Source: Odoribacter laneus YIT 12061 (GTDB taxonomy: Bacteria > Bacteroidota > Bacteroidia > Bacteroidales > Marinifilaceae). Taken from it: DNA of 64,000 nucleotides. The notes under the pieces were generated by a model. It saw only the letters and a list, made by a program, of their open reading frames with translations, had not been told where the DNA came from and made no database searches. The DNA is taken from positions 519,872 through 583,871 of the forward strand of contig NZ_JH594596.1 of the NCBI RefSeq assembly GCF_000243215.1. The letters are read 5' to 3'. Shown one piece after another: positions 50,727-59,347 of this stretch. A program made the position numbers and the translations under genes. Numbering within the stretch: position 1 is the first letter of the stretch; each line of letters begins with the position of its first letter.

Positions 50727-50852
50727 ATCTTTTTTGTTTAGAAAATTTTTCTCGCTGAAAAATGACTTTTTGCATTGCGGAAAGATATGTCTCTATCTCC
50801 CTGAATTCTCTATTTAGTAATCAGAAGTTTCTCTTTATCACTAAAAACCTTC

Positions 50853-50895
50853 CTTTCTTTCCGGAAGAAAACTGTTTTTCTCCCGGAAAGAATTT
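50853..50895. terminator. convergent terminator hairpin
   Basis: CTTTCCGG (50857-50864) pairs with CCGGAAAG (50883-50890), with further pairing of the A-rich and T-rich inner arms. It ends the Cys-rich gene and, on the other strand, the AsmA gene. Confidence 0.7.
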
Positions 50896-50924
50896 AAAGA
50901 CACTTTTGACTTGACGTATGAGGC

Positions 50925-53411
50925 TTACTTGAACAATTTTTCGAATCCTTTTAATGCTTTATTTTTCAGGTCTTTTTCTGCAGCCTTTCTTACGGCGTTG
51001 ATGGCTTTGGTCAAATCGGGTTTTACTTCCGGTTTTTCCAGAGTACCTGTGATTTTGGCATCGATATCCAGACTTTTAATGTTCCCGCTTCCGGGGATGG
51101 CTTGTAATAGATTTTCAATATCTTTCCCAAAATATTTTCGGTCGACATTCATCGACAAGGTATAATCAATATTTCCGTTTACAGATTGAGTTCCGGAGAT
51201 AGTGACCGGATTTCCGGCCAGTGTGGTTTTAAAAGGCTCTATGGTAATATTTCCGTTATTTATTTTAAAGAAGATATGGAGAGAACTGATGCTGAGCCGA
51301 CTTAGCTCTTCATTTTTCAATATGGAAGCCAGGTTTTTCATGCCCGGATTATCGGTGACTAAAATACCTTTTGAAAGAATATCTCCCTCTCCGTTGACGG
51401 TATTCATCAACAAGGACATATCCCGATAGTTCAATCCTCCGGACAGTTGCAGATTGGAGGATATTTTTCCGCTACAATTCATGGCGATAGGAATACTCTT
51501 TTTAATAAAAGAGAAAGAATTATAGGCTTCCCGTATATCGAAATCCGTCACTTTCAGCTGAAGATCGAAACGGGGCAAAGCCTGGTGTCGGGTATTGTAT
51601 TCTCCGCTCATCGCCAGTTGGCCTTTTAAAAGATCCATACTCAGATTATTTAGCATCGCAGCCGACTGGGCCAACCGGATTTTACCTTTCAGATTTTGAA
51701 CCGTCAGCCGGTCGATGAGTAGCGTTTTTATGTTGGTATTTAATTGTATGTCCAGATTATGAGGAATCTGGGGAGCTTGTCCGATAGTTTCTTCTTTTTC
51801 CTGTTCAGAAGTTGTCGTATCGGAAGCTTGATGGATCGGACGGACGAATTTATTTAAATTTACCCGGTCGGAAGTAAGAAGGAAATTTCCTTTTAAGGTT
51901 TCATTTTTGAGAAGATAAGGAATATAATTTGACAAATTTCCTTTCAGGGAAAAATCGGAAGAATAAATTTTAGCCCGGAAATTATTTAATTCCAAACTGG
52001 CCGGTGTAATAACAATCGTACCGTTTGGAATAGAAATTCCTTCCGGAAATTCCGAATTGATAAAAAGAATATTATTTAACAGAATACTGCCTTTTGTCGT
52101 AAATTTCTCGTATTTTTTTTGTTCAATAAAACTGTATTTACCATTAAAAGCCAGGTCGGTTGTCACGATTCCCTGAAGACTGATGTCTCCCAGAGGTAAA
52201 GCTTGCTTTAACCGGCTAAAGTCAATTACTCCTTTCGCCCCTCCCTGTAAACGGGGATCTTCCAGTCCGGCGATTGATAAATGCATGGTAAACGGATTGC
52301 CTCCTATAGAGAAAGAAAGCTGATTCAAATCGAATAGGGTAGAATCTGCAGGTCCTCCCGGATTGGTAATATGCAACTGCATATTGATCTGATGGAGGGA
52401 TTGGGAAAGTTGTGGGTATTTGATTTCTCCGTTATTGACGGCAAACTGAATATCCAATAAAGGGAGATGATCGGTGTAATATTCTCCTTTTGCACGGGCT
52501 TTTAAGGTAAAATCTCCGGCAGTTTTTATCCCTTTCAGGTATTCCTGGTATTGTTTGGGCAGAAGTGCCAACAGATTCTCGAAGCGGGTGTCCGGAGCAT
52601 TCAGTTGTATGTCCATTCCGATGCGGTCACCGGGTTTACTGATTTTCCCGGTAAGGTCCAGTTGGAGGTCGTTGACAGACAAATTATTTTTTTGTATGTC
52701 AAATTCCATTTCTTTTAAATTGGCTGCGATGCTGGCTTCCCAATTTAAATCGGTATGCTGGATCCATACATTATTTCCTTGGCGGAAGGAAATATCCTCT
52801 AAATGAAGTATAATATCCAGTAAAGTACGTGTTTCGGATAAATTTCCGGAAAAGTTCAGTTGCATGCTTCCGATCTCTGCAAAGGTGGCTGTCTGAAGAT
52901 CTGCATAGGAAAGAGAAAGATTTTCGACGGTGAGGTCATTCATTTGAAGGGCTTTATGAGTCCCTTCTTTTGTCTTTTCAACCTCTTCCTGGGGAACTGC
53001 TTCAGCCGGTTCTTTCCGAATCAGGATGTCCCAATTGGGCAGTCCTTTTGCGGAAACCAAAGGTTTAAATTGAGCGTCTTTCAATAAAATCCGCTGAATG
53101 ATAATTTCGTCTCCTTTGATCAGGGACATCAGATTTACGGAAGCTCTTAAAAGCGGTGCGTGCACCAGAGTATCGCCTGCAAATTCTCCTTTTCCGATTA
53201 CAGCTATTTGTTTGACGTCTACATTTAAGGCTGGGAAACTTTTAAACATACTCAGGTCAATTTTTTCGATCCGTACGTCAGCATTCAAATATTTAGCCGA
53301 TTGTTTTTCTATAATTTCTGTAATATTGCCTTTTAAGAAAAGGGGAATCGTGATCAATAGAACGAGTAATATACCGATGATAACAGCCAGAGTAATGAGA
53401 ATTTTTTTCAT
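50925..53411 (-). CDS. AsmA-family membrane-anchored protein
   Basis: An 828-residue protein with one N-terminal helix (3-26) and a large periplasmic part rich in beta strands with repeated xLxL patterns, typical of AsmA/TamB/YhdP bridge proteins. N-terminal AsmA segment: VRIEKIDLSMFKSFPALNVDVKQI; C-terminal AsmA_2-like segment: FKTTLAGNPVTISGTQSVNGNIDYTLS. Such proteins are proposed to move phospholipid between membranes. Monocistronic. Confidence 0.85.
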   Translation of the reverse strand: MKKILITLAVIIGILLVLLITIPLFLKGNITEIIEKQSAKYLNADVRIEKIDLSMFKSFPALNVDVKQIAVIGKGEFAGDTLVHAPLLRASVNLMSLIKGDEIIIQRILLKDAQFKPLVSAKGLPNWDILIRKEPAEAVPQEEVEKTKEGTHKALQMNDLTVENLSLSYADLQTATFAEIGSMQLNFSGNLSETRTLLDIILHLEDISFRQGNNVWIQHTDLNWEASIAANLKEMEFDIQKNNLSVNDLQLDLTGKISKPGDRIGMDIQLNAPDTRFENLLALLPKQYQEYLKGIKTAGDFTLKARAKGEYYTDHLPLLDIQFAVNNGEIKYPQLSQSLHQINMQLHITNPGGPADSTLFDLNQLSFSIGGNPFTMHLSIAGLEDPRLQGGAKGVIDFSRLKQALPLGDISLQGIVTTDLAFNGKYSFIEQKKYEKFTTKGSILLNNILFINSEFPEGISIPNGTIVITPASLELNNFRAKIYSSDFSLKGNLSNYIPYLLKNETLKGNFLLTSDRVNLNKFVRPIHQASDTTTSEQEKEETIGQAPQIPHNLDIQLNTNIKTLLIDRLTVQNLKGKIRLAQSAAMLNNLSMDLLKGQLAMSGEYNTRHQALPRFDLQLKVTDFDIREAYNSFSFIKKSIPIAMNCSGKISSNLQLSGGLNYRDMSLLMNTVNGEGDILSKGILVTDNPGMKNLASILKNEELSRLSISSLHIFFKINNGNITIEPFKTTLAGNPVTISGTQSVNGNIDYTLSMNVDRKYFGKDIENLLQAIPGSGNIKSLDIDAKITGTLEKPEVKPDLTKAINAVRKAAEKDLKNKALKGFEKLFK

Positions 53412-53456
53412 AGAGACCTTTTTATCTTTTTCATACGTATGGACAAAGTTATAAAA

Positions 53457-54014
53457 TTAACGGAAATACGGTTTTATTTTTTTAAGTTTATATGCCGGTA
53501 AAATTTTTCTTTGCTGCAATGTATCGAAAGAAATTTTTTTGTACTTATTTTTTGCATTAAAAATCAACTTTACTTCCTCATAATCGAGATAAGGATGCCG
53601 GAGGACTTCTTTAAAAGACATCGAATTCAGATCTTTTTTCCGGATCAGTTGGGGATTGACGGTAAACAGATGGGCAGCAGAATCGACGTTGAAATAGGTC
53701 ATTTTTATCTCTTTTAATTGGCGTACGGCATAAAAGCCGCCCAAGCGTTCCCGATAGCGGAGGATACGGGAAGCATAATAAGGACCAATACCCCGTATGG
53801 CTATTAACGCACTGCTATCGGCCGTATTCAGTTCCAGGGGGTCCGCTTTTAGGACCGGGCGATCCTGGTAAAGACTGTCCGGTATTTCAGTGGGAGGGAC
53901 TAGTACAAATACCTTTTGTTTCTTTAGTCTCAACTGCCGGGGGAGAATAATCAGGCAACTGATCAGGATAAGCAATATCAGTAAACCTTTTCTTTCGTAA
54001 TAATAGAGTAACAT
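53457..54014 (-). CDS. membrane-anchored helix-hairpin-helix (ComEA-like) protein
   Basis: A 185-residue protein with one N-terminal helix (about 9-27) and two HhH motifs. LELNTADSSALIAIRGIGPYYASRILRYRERLGGF (about 61-95) is a standard ComEA HhH; a second is around SFKEVLRHPYLDYEEVKLIF. ComEA binds DNA for uptake, but in Bacteroidota these proteins have no assigned role. The ATG start at 54014 is preferred over a GTG 9 nt upstream. Confidence 0.8.
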   Translation of the reverse strand: MLLYYYERKGLLILLILISCLIILPRQLRLKKQKVFVLVPPTEIPDSLYQDRPVLKADPLELNTADSSALIAIRGIGPYYASRILRYRERLGGFYAVRQLKEIKMTYFNVDSAAHLFTVNPQLIRKKDLNSMSFKEVLRHPYLDYEEVKLIFNAKNKYKKISFDTLQQRKILPAYKLKKIKPYFR

Positions 54015-54166
54015 AACGCACACTTTTTAAGATTCGCTTCCATAAGTTACGACATTTTGAGGACAATCCCAAGTCATCAGTTCTTTTAAATCTCCTTAGT
54101 TGGAAATTGGCACGGATTATTTCGAACACTTTTTAGAGAAAAAACGTAAAAAACAGATATCCTTTT

Positions 54167-54197
54167 TTTGCATAAAACAGAAATCTCTCTATCTTTG
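54167..54197 (+). promoter_or_regulatory. promoter of tRNA-Lys
   Basis: TTTG (54167-54170), 19-nt spacer, TATCTTTG (54190-54197): complete consensus, 24 nt before the tRNA. Confidence 0.75.
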
Positions 54198-54221
54198 CAA
54201 CCTCGTTCCGAAAGTAAGGAC

Positions 54222-54294
54222 GATTCGCTAGCTCAGTAGGTAGAGCACAACACTTTTAATGTTGGGGTCCTGGGTTCGAATCCCAGGCGGATCA
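54222..54294 (+). tRNA. tRNA-Lys (anticodon TTT)
   Basis: 73 nt without encoded CCA. Acceptor GATTCGC pairs with GCGGATC (one G-T pair), discriminator A; D arm GCTC/GAGC; anticodon stem CAACA/TGTTG around CTTTTAA, so anticodon TTT reads Lys AAA/AAG; T arm CTGGG-TTCGAAT-CCCAG. A terminator follows at 54331. It stands at the left edge of an accessory island with a recombinase remnant, so its 3' end is the likely attachment site. Confidence 0.95.
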
Positions 54295-54330
54295 CGGAAA
54301 CTGTGTCAAAATCGGTCAATACTTATTGTA

Positions 54331-54364
54331 AAACCTGTAATATTAAGACATTACAGGTTTTTTT
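54331..54364 (+). terminator. terminator after tRNA-Lys
   Basis: AAACCTGTAAT (54331-54341) pairs with ATTACAGGTTT (54350-54360), followed by four more T. Confidence 0.85.
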
Positions 54365-54412
54365 GTGTCTTTTGTCAAGCCGTCGCCGTCTTTACATATT
54401 GACAATTTAAGC

Positions 54413-54440
54413 GATAGTGTTTCGATAGTGTTTCAAAAAG
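54413..54440 (+). repeat. tandem partial copies of the IS left end
   Basis: GATAGTGTTTC (54413-54423) and GATAGTGTTTCAAAAAG (54424-54440) repeat the outer 11 and 17 bases of the IS terminal repeat, immediately outside the complete copy at 54441. Confidence 0.7.
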
Positions 54441-55721
54441 GATAGTGTTTCAAAAAGTGTGTATGCCTTCCCTTTTTATTCATTTCTGCAAAATTATTTA
54501 TTTTTAATAAAATAGTTTTGATTCTAAAAAATTATAAATGGGGTATTTATAAATATCCGCATTCTGCGCCACTGTGCCCATCAGCAGAATGACGGCCTGT
54601 GGATTTGGCATAGCTCCTCTCATGTTAATGACTCTTTTATAATCCCTGTTGAGTCTTTCAATCCAGTTTGTAGTGTAAATCATTCCCCTGATTTCCCTTT
54701 CATATTTAAAGTATGTAAAGTAGAACCTGTATCTTTCATGTTGATATCTTTTCAGTGATGGATAGCTCTTCTGCCATCTTAGGATAAAGTCTTTAAAGTT
54801 TTCAAATGCCTTTTCCGGATTGATATCCCATTGATCGGGGGCACATATTTGTTTCAGCTCTTCCATGACCTGTTTCTTATCCCTTGGCTTGACTTTACCT
54901 GCAATATTCCTTTTCAGATGAACAGTACAAAGTTGCAGATCTGCTTTTGGAAAAGTGTCTGCCAGGGCGTTTTCAATCCCGCTTAAACCATCACATACCA
55001 ACAGATCAACAACACTCACCCCTCTTTCCTTGAGGTCTTCAAATACGTCTTTCCAGTTCGTTGCGCTTTCTGTGGGAAAGTTTACCACGGTCAATACTTC
55101 CCGTGTCCGGTCTTCCTTCACTCCCAAAACAGTATAATAAGCTTCATTACTGACTGACTCATCCCGACGCGTGAGTACATAAGTGGCATCGATGTATAAG
55201 ATCGGATAACGAGAGTCAAGCCTACGGACAAGCCAAGCATTGACATCTTCACGGGCCGTATTCAGAAGACGGCTGACCTGGCTTTTGCTGTAATGCTTAC
55301 CGTAAAATTGCTCGTAAATTTTACCCACTTGTTCCGTGGTTAAACCGCTACAATAAAGACTGCTCACTAGCTTTTGGGCCTTTTTTTCCTGATCTTTCAA
55401 CACGCCGAGTAACATCGGGTAAAAATTACTGTTACGACTACGAGGGACACGTAATTCGAATATCTTACCTCCATGACATACCCGACGGCCTCGGAAACCG
55501 TTACTCATATCAGATAAAGCTTCATTATGAAGACTTCGTTCCGAGAGCATTAAACTCTCTAAACCTTGTTTGACTAAACCCTGAAGACCGGATTCTCCAT
55601 TTGTGATTTCCGAAATTATTTCCGTAATTTGTTCCTGTGTAAATTCCATAATAAGTTATTTTTGATGTGCAATTACAAAAATAATTAAACTTGGGATTTA
55701 CACACTTTTTGAAACACTATC
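54441..55721. mobile_element. IS256-family insertion sequence
   Basis: A 1281-bp element bounded by perfect 23-bp inverted repeats (54441-54463 and 55699-55721; both begin GATAGTGTTTCAAAAAG). It contains one intact transposase gene on the minus strand. The 8-9 bp direct repeat expected for IS256 is absent from the flanks, and the left flank carries partial tandem copies of the end, so the insertion site has been rearranged. Confidence 0.9.
54504..55649 (-). CDS. IS256-family (mutator-type) transposase
   Basis: A 381-residue DDE transposase. The catalytic acids sit in YIDATYV (Asp near 153), VCDGLSGI (Asp near 220) and NWIERLNRD (Glu near 339). The CxxH-type segment LQLCTVHLKRN between the second D and E is the usual signature of mutator-type transposases. 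The ORF is full length with no frameshift, so it may be active. It lies inside a 1281-bp element with perfect ends, between tRNA-Lys and a broken integrase. Confidence 0.95.
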   Translation of the reverse strand: MEFTQEQITEIISEITNGESGLQGLVKQGLESLMLSERSLHNEALSDMSNGFRGRRVCHGGKIFELRVPRSRNSNFYPMLLGVLKDQEKKAQKLVSSLYCSGLTTEQVGKIYEQFYGKHYSKSQVSRLLNTAREDVNAWLVRRLDSRYPILYIDATYVLTRRDESVSNEAYYTVLGVKEDRTREVLTVVNFPTESATNWKDVFEDLKERGVSVVDLLVCDGLSGIENALADTFPKADLQLCTVHLKRNIAGKVKPRDKKQVMEELKQICAPDQWDINPEKAFENFKDFILRWQKSYPSLKRYQHERYRFYFTYFKYEREIRGMIYTTNWIERLNRDYKRVINMRGAMPNPQAVILLMGTVAQNADIYKYPIYNFLESKLFY

Positions 55722-55822
55722 TACTTTTCGCCTTTTTTGCCTAAAATGGCGTGGATGGGAAAAGACCATATGACTCCCACATTGTCTAAGGGTTAAAACA
55801 TCAAAAAATCAGGATGTAAACG

Positions 55823-55830
55823 TATTTTTG
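55823..55830 (+). promoter_or_regulatory. -7 promoter element of the recombinase remnant
   Basis: TATTTTTG, 21 nt before the ATG at 55851. Confidence 0.45.
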
Positions 55831-55850
55831 TAACCTTTAAATGTAAACTT

Positions 55851-57057
55851 ATGGGAAAAAGCACAGACAACGGAGTTACATTTTTTTAACCGTCAAATGC
55901 TCGATACGGAAGGTAAAAGATCAATTCACGGAAATATCGTTATTAACGGAGATCGGAGGAAATTCAGTACCGGCTTACGTATATCTGAAAAAATATGGGA
56001 TGCCAAATGTAACCAAGCTAAAGGACACAGCCCGGAAGCGCAAAGGATAAATATTTCGTTAATAAAGATAAGAGAGATTATAGAAAACTTAAAAGTCAAC
56101 TTATTATTAAAAGACGGTTTCGTATCTGCTGTTACTGTCCGGGATGCTTATGTCGAACTTAGCAAAACACCTGAAAAGAGAGCAAAGGAGGAAGCCATAA
56201 AAAAAGCAAAAGAGGAAGAAGAACAGAGAAAAATTGAAGAAGAACGGGAACGTAAGGAATTGGAAGAAATCGGAATAACTTTATTAGATTATTTCGATAC
56301 GTATATAGAATCTCGGAGAAAGGAGGTAGAAGCGGGAGAATTAACGCATGTAACCTACGGTCGTTATCTATGCACCCGTAACCGTTTAATTTTATTTATG
56401 CTGGAAGAATACGGGGATTGGGCTATACCCATAAAAAAAGTTGATATATTCTTTATTAAGAATTTTCAAATGTTCATGCTTAAAAATTTTCCTTGTCAGC
56501 ATAATGCTGCAATGAAAAACGTACAAAAATTATGTACTATCATAAACTTAGCTTTCAATATGGGAATCATCCCAACGAATCCGGCAAGTTTATTCCGAAT
56601 CCACTTTGAAGAAACAGAAAGAGATCGATTAGATGAAGAAGAATTATGCAGATTGTATGAATATCCTTTTGCATCTGAAACTTTGAGCCGCGTCCGGGAC
56701 AGTTACATTATGGCATGTTACACCGGATTAAGCTACATTGATGCCAGCAGCTTTGAGCAAAAGGACTTACAGAAATACATCGACGGTAATCAATACATTA
56801 TAAAAAACCGTGCAAAAACTTTAGAAAACTTTAAAGTCTTATTATTAGATGTACCTGCGGAAATTATTAACAAGTATAAAGGCAAATTGCCAGACGGTCA
56901 ATTATTTCCAATGATAAGTAATCAAAATACGAACCGTTTTCTGAAAGAAATAGCCCAAATCGTCGGGATAAATAAGAAACTGACCTATCACACGGCAAGA
57001 CATAGCAGATTCTCTTTCTTGCTAAAATACAACAGCTTACAAAATATTTCAGCTTAA
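55851..57057 (+). pseudogene. broken tyrosine recombinase (Bacteroidota integrase)
   Basis: Translation from the ATG at 55851 gives MGKSTDNGVTFF and then a stop in a run of seven T (55881-55887). Removing one T joins it to the long frame (NRQMLDTEGKRSIHGNIVINGDRR...), which is the expected integrase N-terminus, so a +1 frameshift is likely. The long frame (386 residues from 55897) has the arm-binding and core-binding domains and the start of the catalytic domain (CYTGLSYIDASS; box HTARHS). It stops at NISA, before the second conserved His/Trp and the catalytic Tyr. It cannot recombine DNA. It probably brought in the island beside tRNA-Lys. Confidence 0.85.
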
Positions 57058-57137
57058 TAGGTAACGATTTAGAAACCAGCGAAATTCGCTATTTTACACC
57101 GTTTCGCAGTAATTCAAAAGAACGCTTTCTATGAATA

Positions 57138-57169
57138 CAAAGGTAATATATATTTCTTTAACTGCCAAA
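57138..57169 (-). promoter_or_regulatory. orphan minus-strand promoter
   Basis: The minus strand reads TTTG, a 20-nt spacer and TACCTTTG (57145-57138), a full consensus. It points away from the GTPase operon into the recombinase remnant, where no minus-strand gene is found. Confidence 0.5.
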
Positions 57170-57306
57170 ACAATAGTTAGTAAACAAGTGAAAGCAAATG
57201 AACTTTTCAATCGTTGAAAGACTCTATGCCTATTAGTTGTGTTCAAATCATCTCTTGACTTTGGAGAAAGACAAGATCTAATGTGATAGAACCGAAATAG
57301 AAGTGT

Positions 57307-57314
57307 TATATTTG
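57307..57314 (+). promoter_or_regulatory. -7 promoter element of the GTPase-HerA operon
   Basis: TATATTTG, a perfect TAnnTTTG box, 22 nt before the first gene of the operon. No good -33 box, so control may be by an activator. Confidence 0.55.
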
Positions 57315-57336
57315 CAGTGTAATTCAAAGAATTGTT

Positions 57337-59340
57337 ATGACATCAAAAAATAAATTTATAATGATGCGCCAAATCGTTGAGAAAGAACTCAACGATTATA
57401 AACGCATCAAGAAAGAATGTAAAATAAAAGACCCTTGGCATAGTGCCACAATCGAGCGTCTTTGCAAACCCTTCTTAGAAGGCTGCTTTACGCTTGCGAT
57501 TGTTGGCAAGATGTCGTCAGGTAAATCTACTTTCATCAATGCCCTTATCGGTAAAGAAGTTCTTCCTACGGGGCATTTTCAAACAACAAGCGCAATAACA
57601 TACATCGAGAGAGGCGAGAAACCCTCTATGGATGTTGTTTTTTGCGACGGTAGTAGAAAGCATTATGAAGGGGAACTGATAGTTTCCGAACTTCGCAGTT
57701 TAGTAGCTGTTCCTGAGGAGTTCAGTGATTTGCCTATTAACGATATTAATAGGCTAATATCCGGTAACGCTTCATTGGCTGAAATCATCAAGATGAAACC
57801 AGGCATTGAAGCTCGAACTAACTGTGCAGATATTGATGTGGCAATATGGAAGAAATATATTTCTTCTCACCCGAAAAAAACTATCGCAAAACAAGTATAT
57901 ATCAAATATCCTTTGAGCGATGAGTTTATTGGTTGGCGTATAGTTGACACTCCCGGTGTTGGTGCTATTGGCGGTATTCAAGATGAAACCAAGAAGATGC
58001 TTACTAAAGAATCCGAGTTTGGTGGCAAACTCGTTGATGCCATCATCTTTTTACAAAGCGGAGCAGACAACATCGAAGATGAAGCCTGTCGCACTTTTGT
58101 TAGTGAAACTATCAATCAACTTACCGATGATGCACGGTCAAGGCTATTCTTTATCTTGACACATGCTACTGTTGGTAAATTCAGGAACCACAGGGATGCA
58201 ATTTTAGCAAAAGCTCATACTTTATACGCAGATCCGTTCAAAATTCCTAATGAAAGACTTTCTTATGTAGACAGTCTTATGGGACGTTTCTGCGAAGATG
58301 CTGCTGCTCTTAATCTCGATCTTCAAGACTTAGATGAGCTTGAAGACGTAGAGGGTTGGTCTTCTGAAACACTTGAAGTTATTACTGACTTATGGAGTCC
58401 AATAAAAAAGGCGCTAAAGGAGCAGAAAATCGAGCGCACAAATGAAACCATTTTGGCTCTGATGAGAGAATGGGCAAACTTCATTCACTTAAAGCGCATC
58501 ATCAATGACTTCGTAGAGAAAGAGAAGTCAAAAACTCTCGACGAAATCTTACGTCTTATCCGCGGAGATTATGAGGGGTTTATAAATTCCTTTCGCCACC
58601 AAATCAAAGTGCTCAAAGGCGGCAAAGCGGAAATCGAAAAAGAAAAAGAAAAAATAAAAAAGCGCAGGATTGAGTACAACAATATTCTCAACAAGTTAAG
58701 GAGACTTGCTTCAATCCAAGCTATCAGCAAAAAATTTGATTTTGTTGATACCGCATGCTCTAATTTTGTGAAGATTGACTCTATCCCCAAATGTAGAACT
58801 GCCTATCTTTCTTTAATGGATGACGTAAAGAAAGTAGAAAAGGGTCTTTTCAATGACCTTACTTCGGATTTCAAACAGTTTGGGTCGAAGTTTGATAATA
58901 CTGATTTAGTATTAAAATCTATCGACTTCGCCAATCTTGAGTCCGAAGCTGAAAAACAAAACACTTCTACGCAAACTGACTATTCACGCTCTAAGCGAGT
59001 CCTTGTTAAAGAAGGTGGATGGTCATCAGATGATGAATACAAAACGACTTATCCCTATACAAAGACAGTTGTTGACCATCAGAAGAAAGTAAAGGATTTT
59101 ATTGCTTTGGTAATAAAATCAGCAAGAAGTGCAAAAACTGATTTTATGAACTCTCTAACTACTAAAGTGGAGAAATTCTGTAATCTAATTTCGGAAGAAA
59201 TCAACACTAAATTAGATGCCGCTGAAGCAGAGTTAAAGGCTCTTGAAGAAAATCTTAGTAAGAGCGTCGAGCTTATTAATGAGTTCGAGCAGAGAATAAA
59301 GTACATCGAAACAAACCGCTCTGATAGAGTAAAAAAATAA
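57337..59340 (+). CDS. dynamin-like large GTPase
   Basis: A 667-residue P-loop GTPase of the dynamin superfamily. G1 is GKMSSGKST (57-65), G2 has the Thr pair of FQTTSAITYI (81-90), G3 is DTPG (204-207). The G4 position reads LTHAT (274-278), not NKxD or TKxD, so base recognition is unusual. The C-terminal half (about 400-667) is long helices with coiled-coil character (KGGKAEIEKEKEKIKKRR; AEAELKALEENLSKS), as in the stalk of dynamins. No membrane span; any membrane contact would come from stalk or partner. First gene of a four-gene operon; 7 nt to the next. Confidence 0.85.
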   Translation: MTSKNKFIMMRQIVEKELNDYKRIKKECKIKDPWHSATIERLCKPFLEGCFTLAIVGKMSSGKSTFINALIGKEVLPTGHFQTTSAITYIERGEKPSMDVVFCDGSRKHYEGELIVSELRSLVAVPEEFSDLPINDINRLISGNASLAEIIKMKPGIEARTNCADIDVAIWKKYISSHPKKTIAKQVYIKYPLSDEFIGWRIVDTPGVGAIGGIQDETKKMLTKESEFGGKLVDAIIFLQSGADNIEDEACRTFVSETINQLTDDARSRLFFILTHATVGKFRNHRDAILAKAHTLYADPFKIPNERLSYVDSLMGRFCEDAAALNLDLQDLDELEDVEGWSSETLEVITDLWSPIKKALKEQKIERTNETILALMREWANFIHLKRIINDFVEKEKSKTLDEILRLIRGDYEGFINSFRHQIKVLKGGKAEIEKEKEKIKKRRIEYNNILNKLRRLASIQAISKKFDFVDTACSNFVKIDSIPKCRTAYLSLMDDVKKVEKGLFNDLTSDFKQFGSKFDNTDLVLKSIDFANLESEAEKQNTSTQTDYSRSKRVLVKEGGWSSDDEYKTTYPYTKTVVDHQKKVKDFIALVIKSARSAKTDFMNSLTTKVEKFCNLISEEINTKLDAAEAELKALEENLSKSVELINEFEQRIKYIETNRSDRVKK

Positions 59341-59347
59341 AATAATT

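Larger units (their letters stand above)
57058..57336. other. junction gap between the recombinase remnant and the GTPase operon
   Basis: 279 nt without a gene. It holds a 13-bp palindrome AGCGAAATTCGCT (57077-57089), a complete minus-strand promoter (57138-57169) with no gene behind it, and a plus-strand -7 box at 57307. Confidence 0.6.

Noticed and set aside
54413-54463. CRISPR-like short repeats
   Set aside because: The repeats touch each other without spacers and equal the IS end. No cas genes or arrays in the window.
57094-57327. 77-residue minus-strand ORF in the junction gap
   Set aside because: It begins upstream of the orphan promoter and has no protein-like features; kept only as a gap description.
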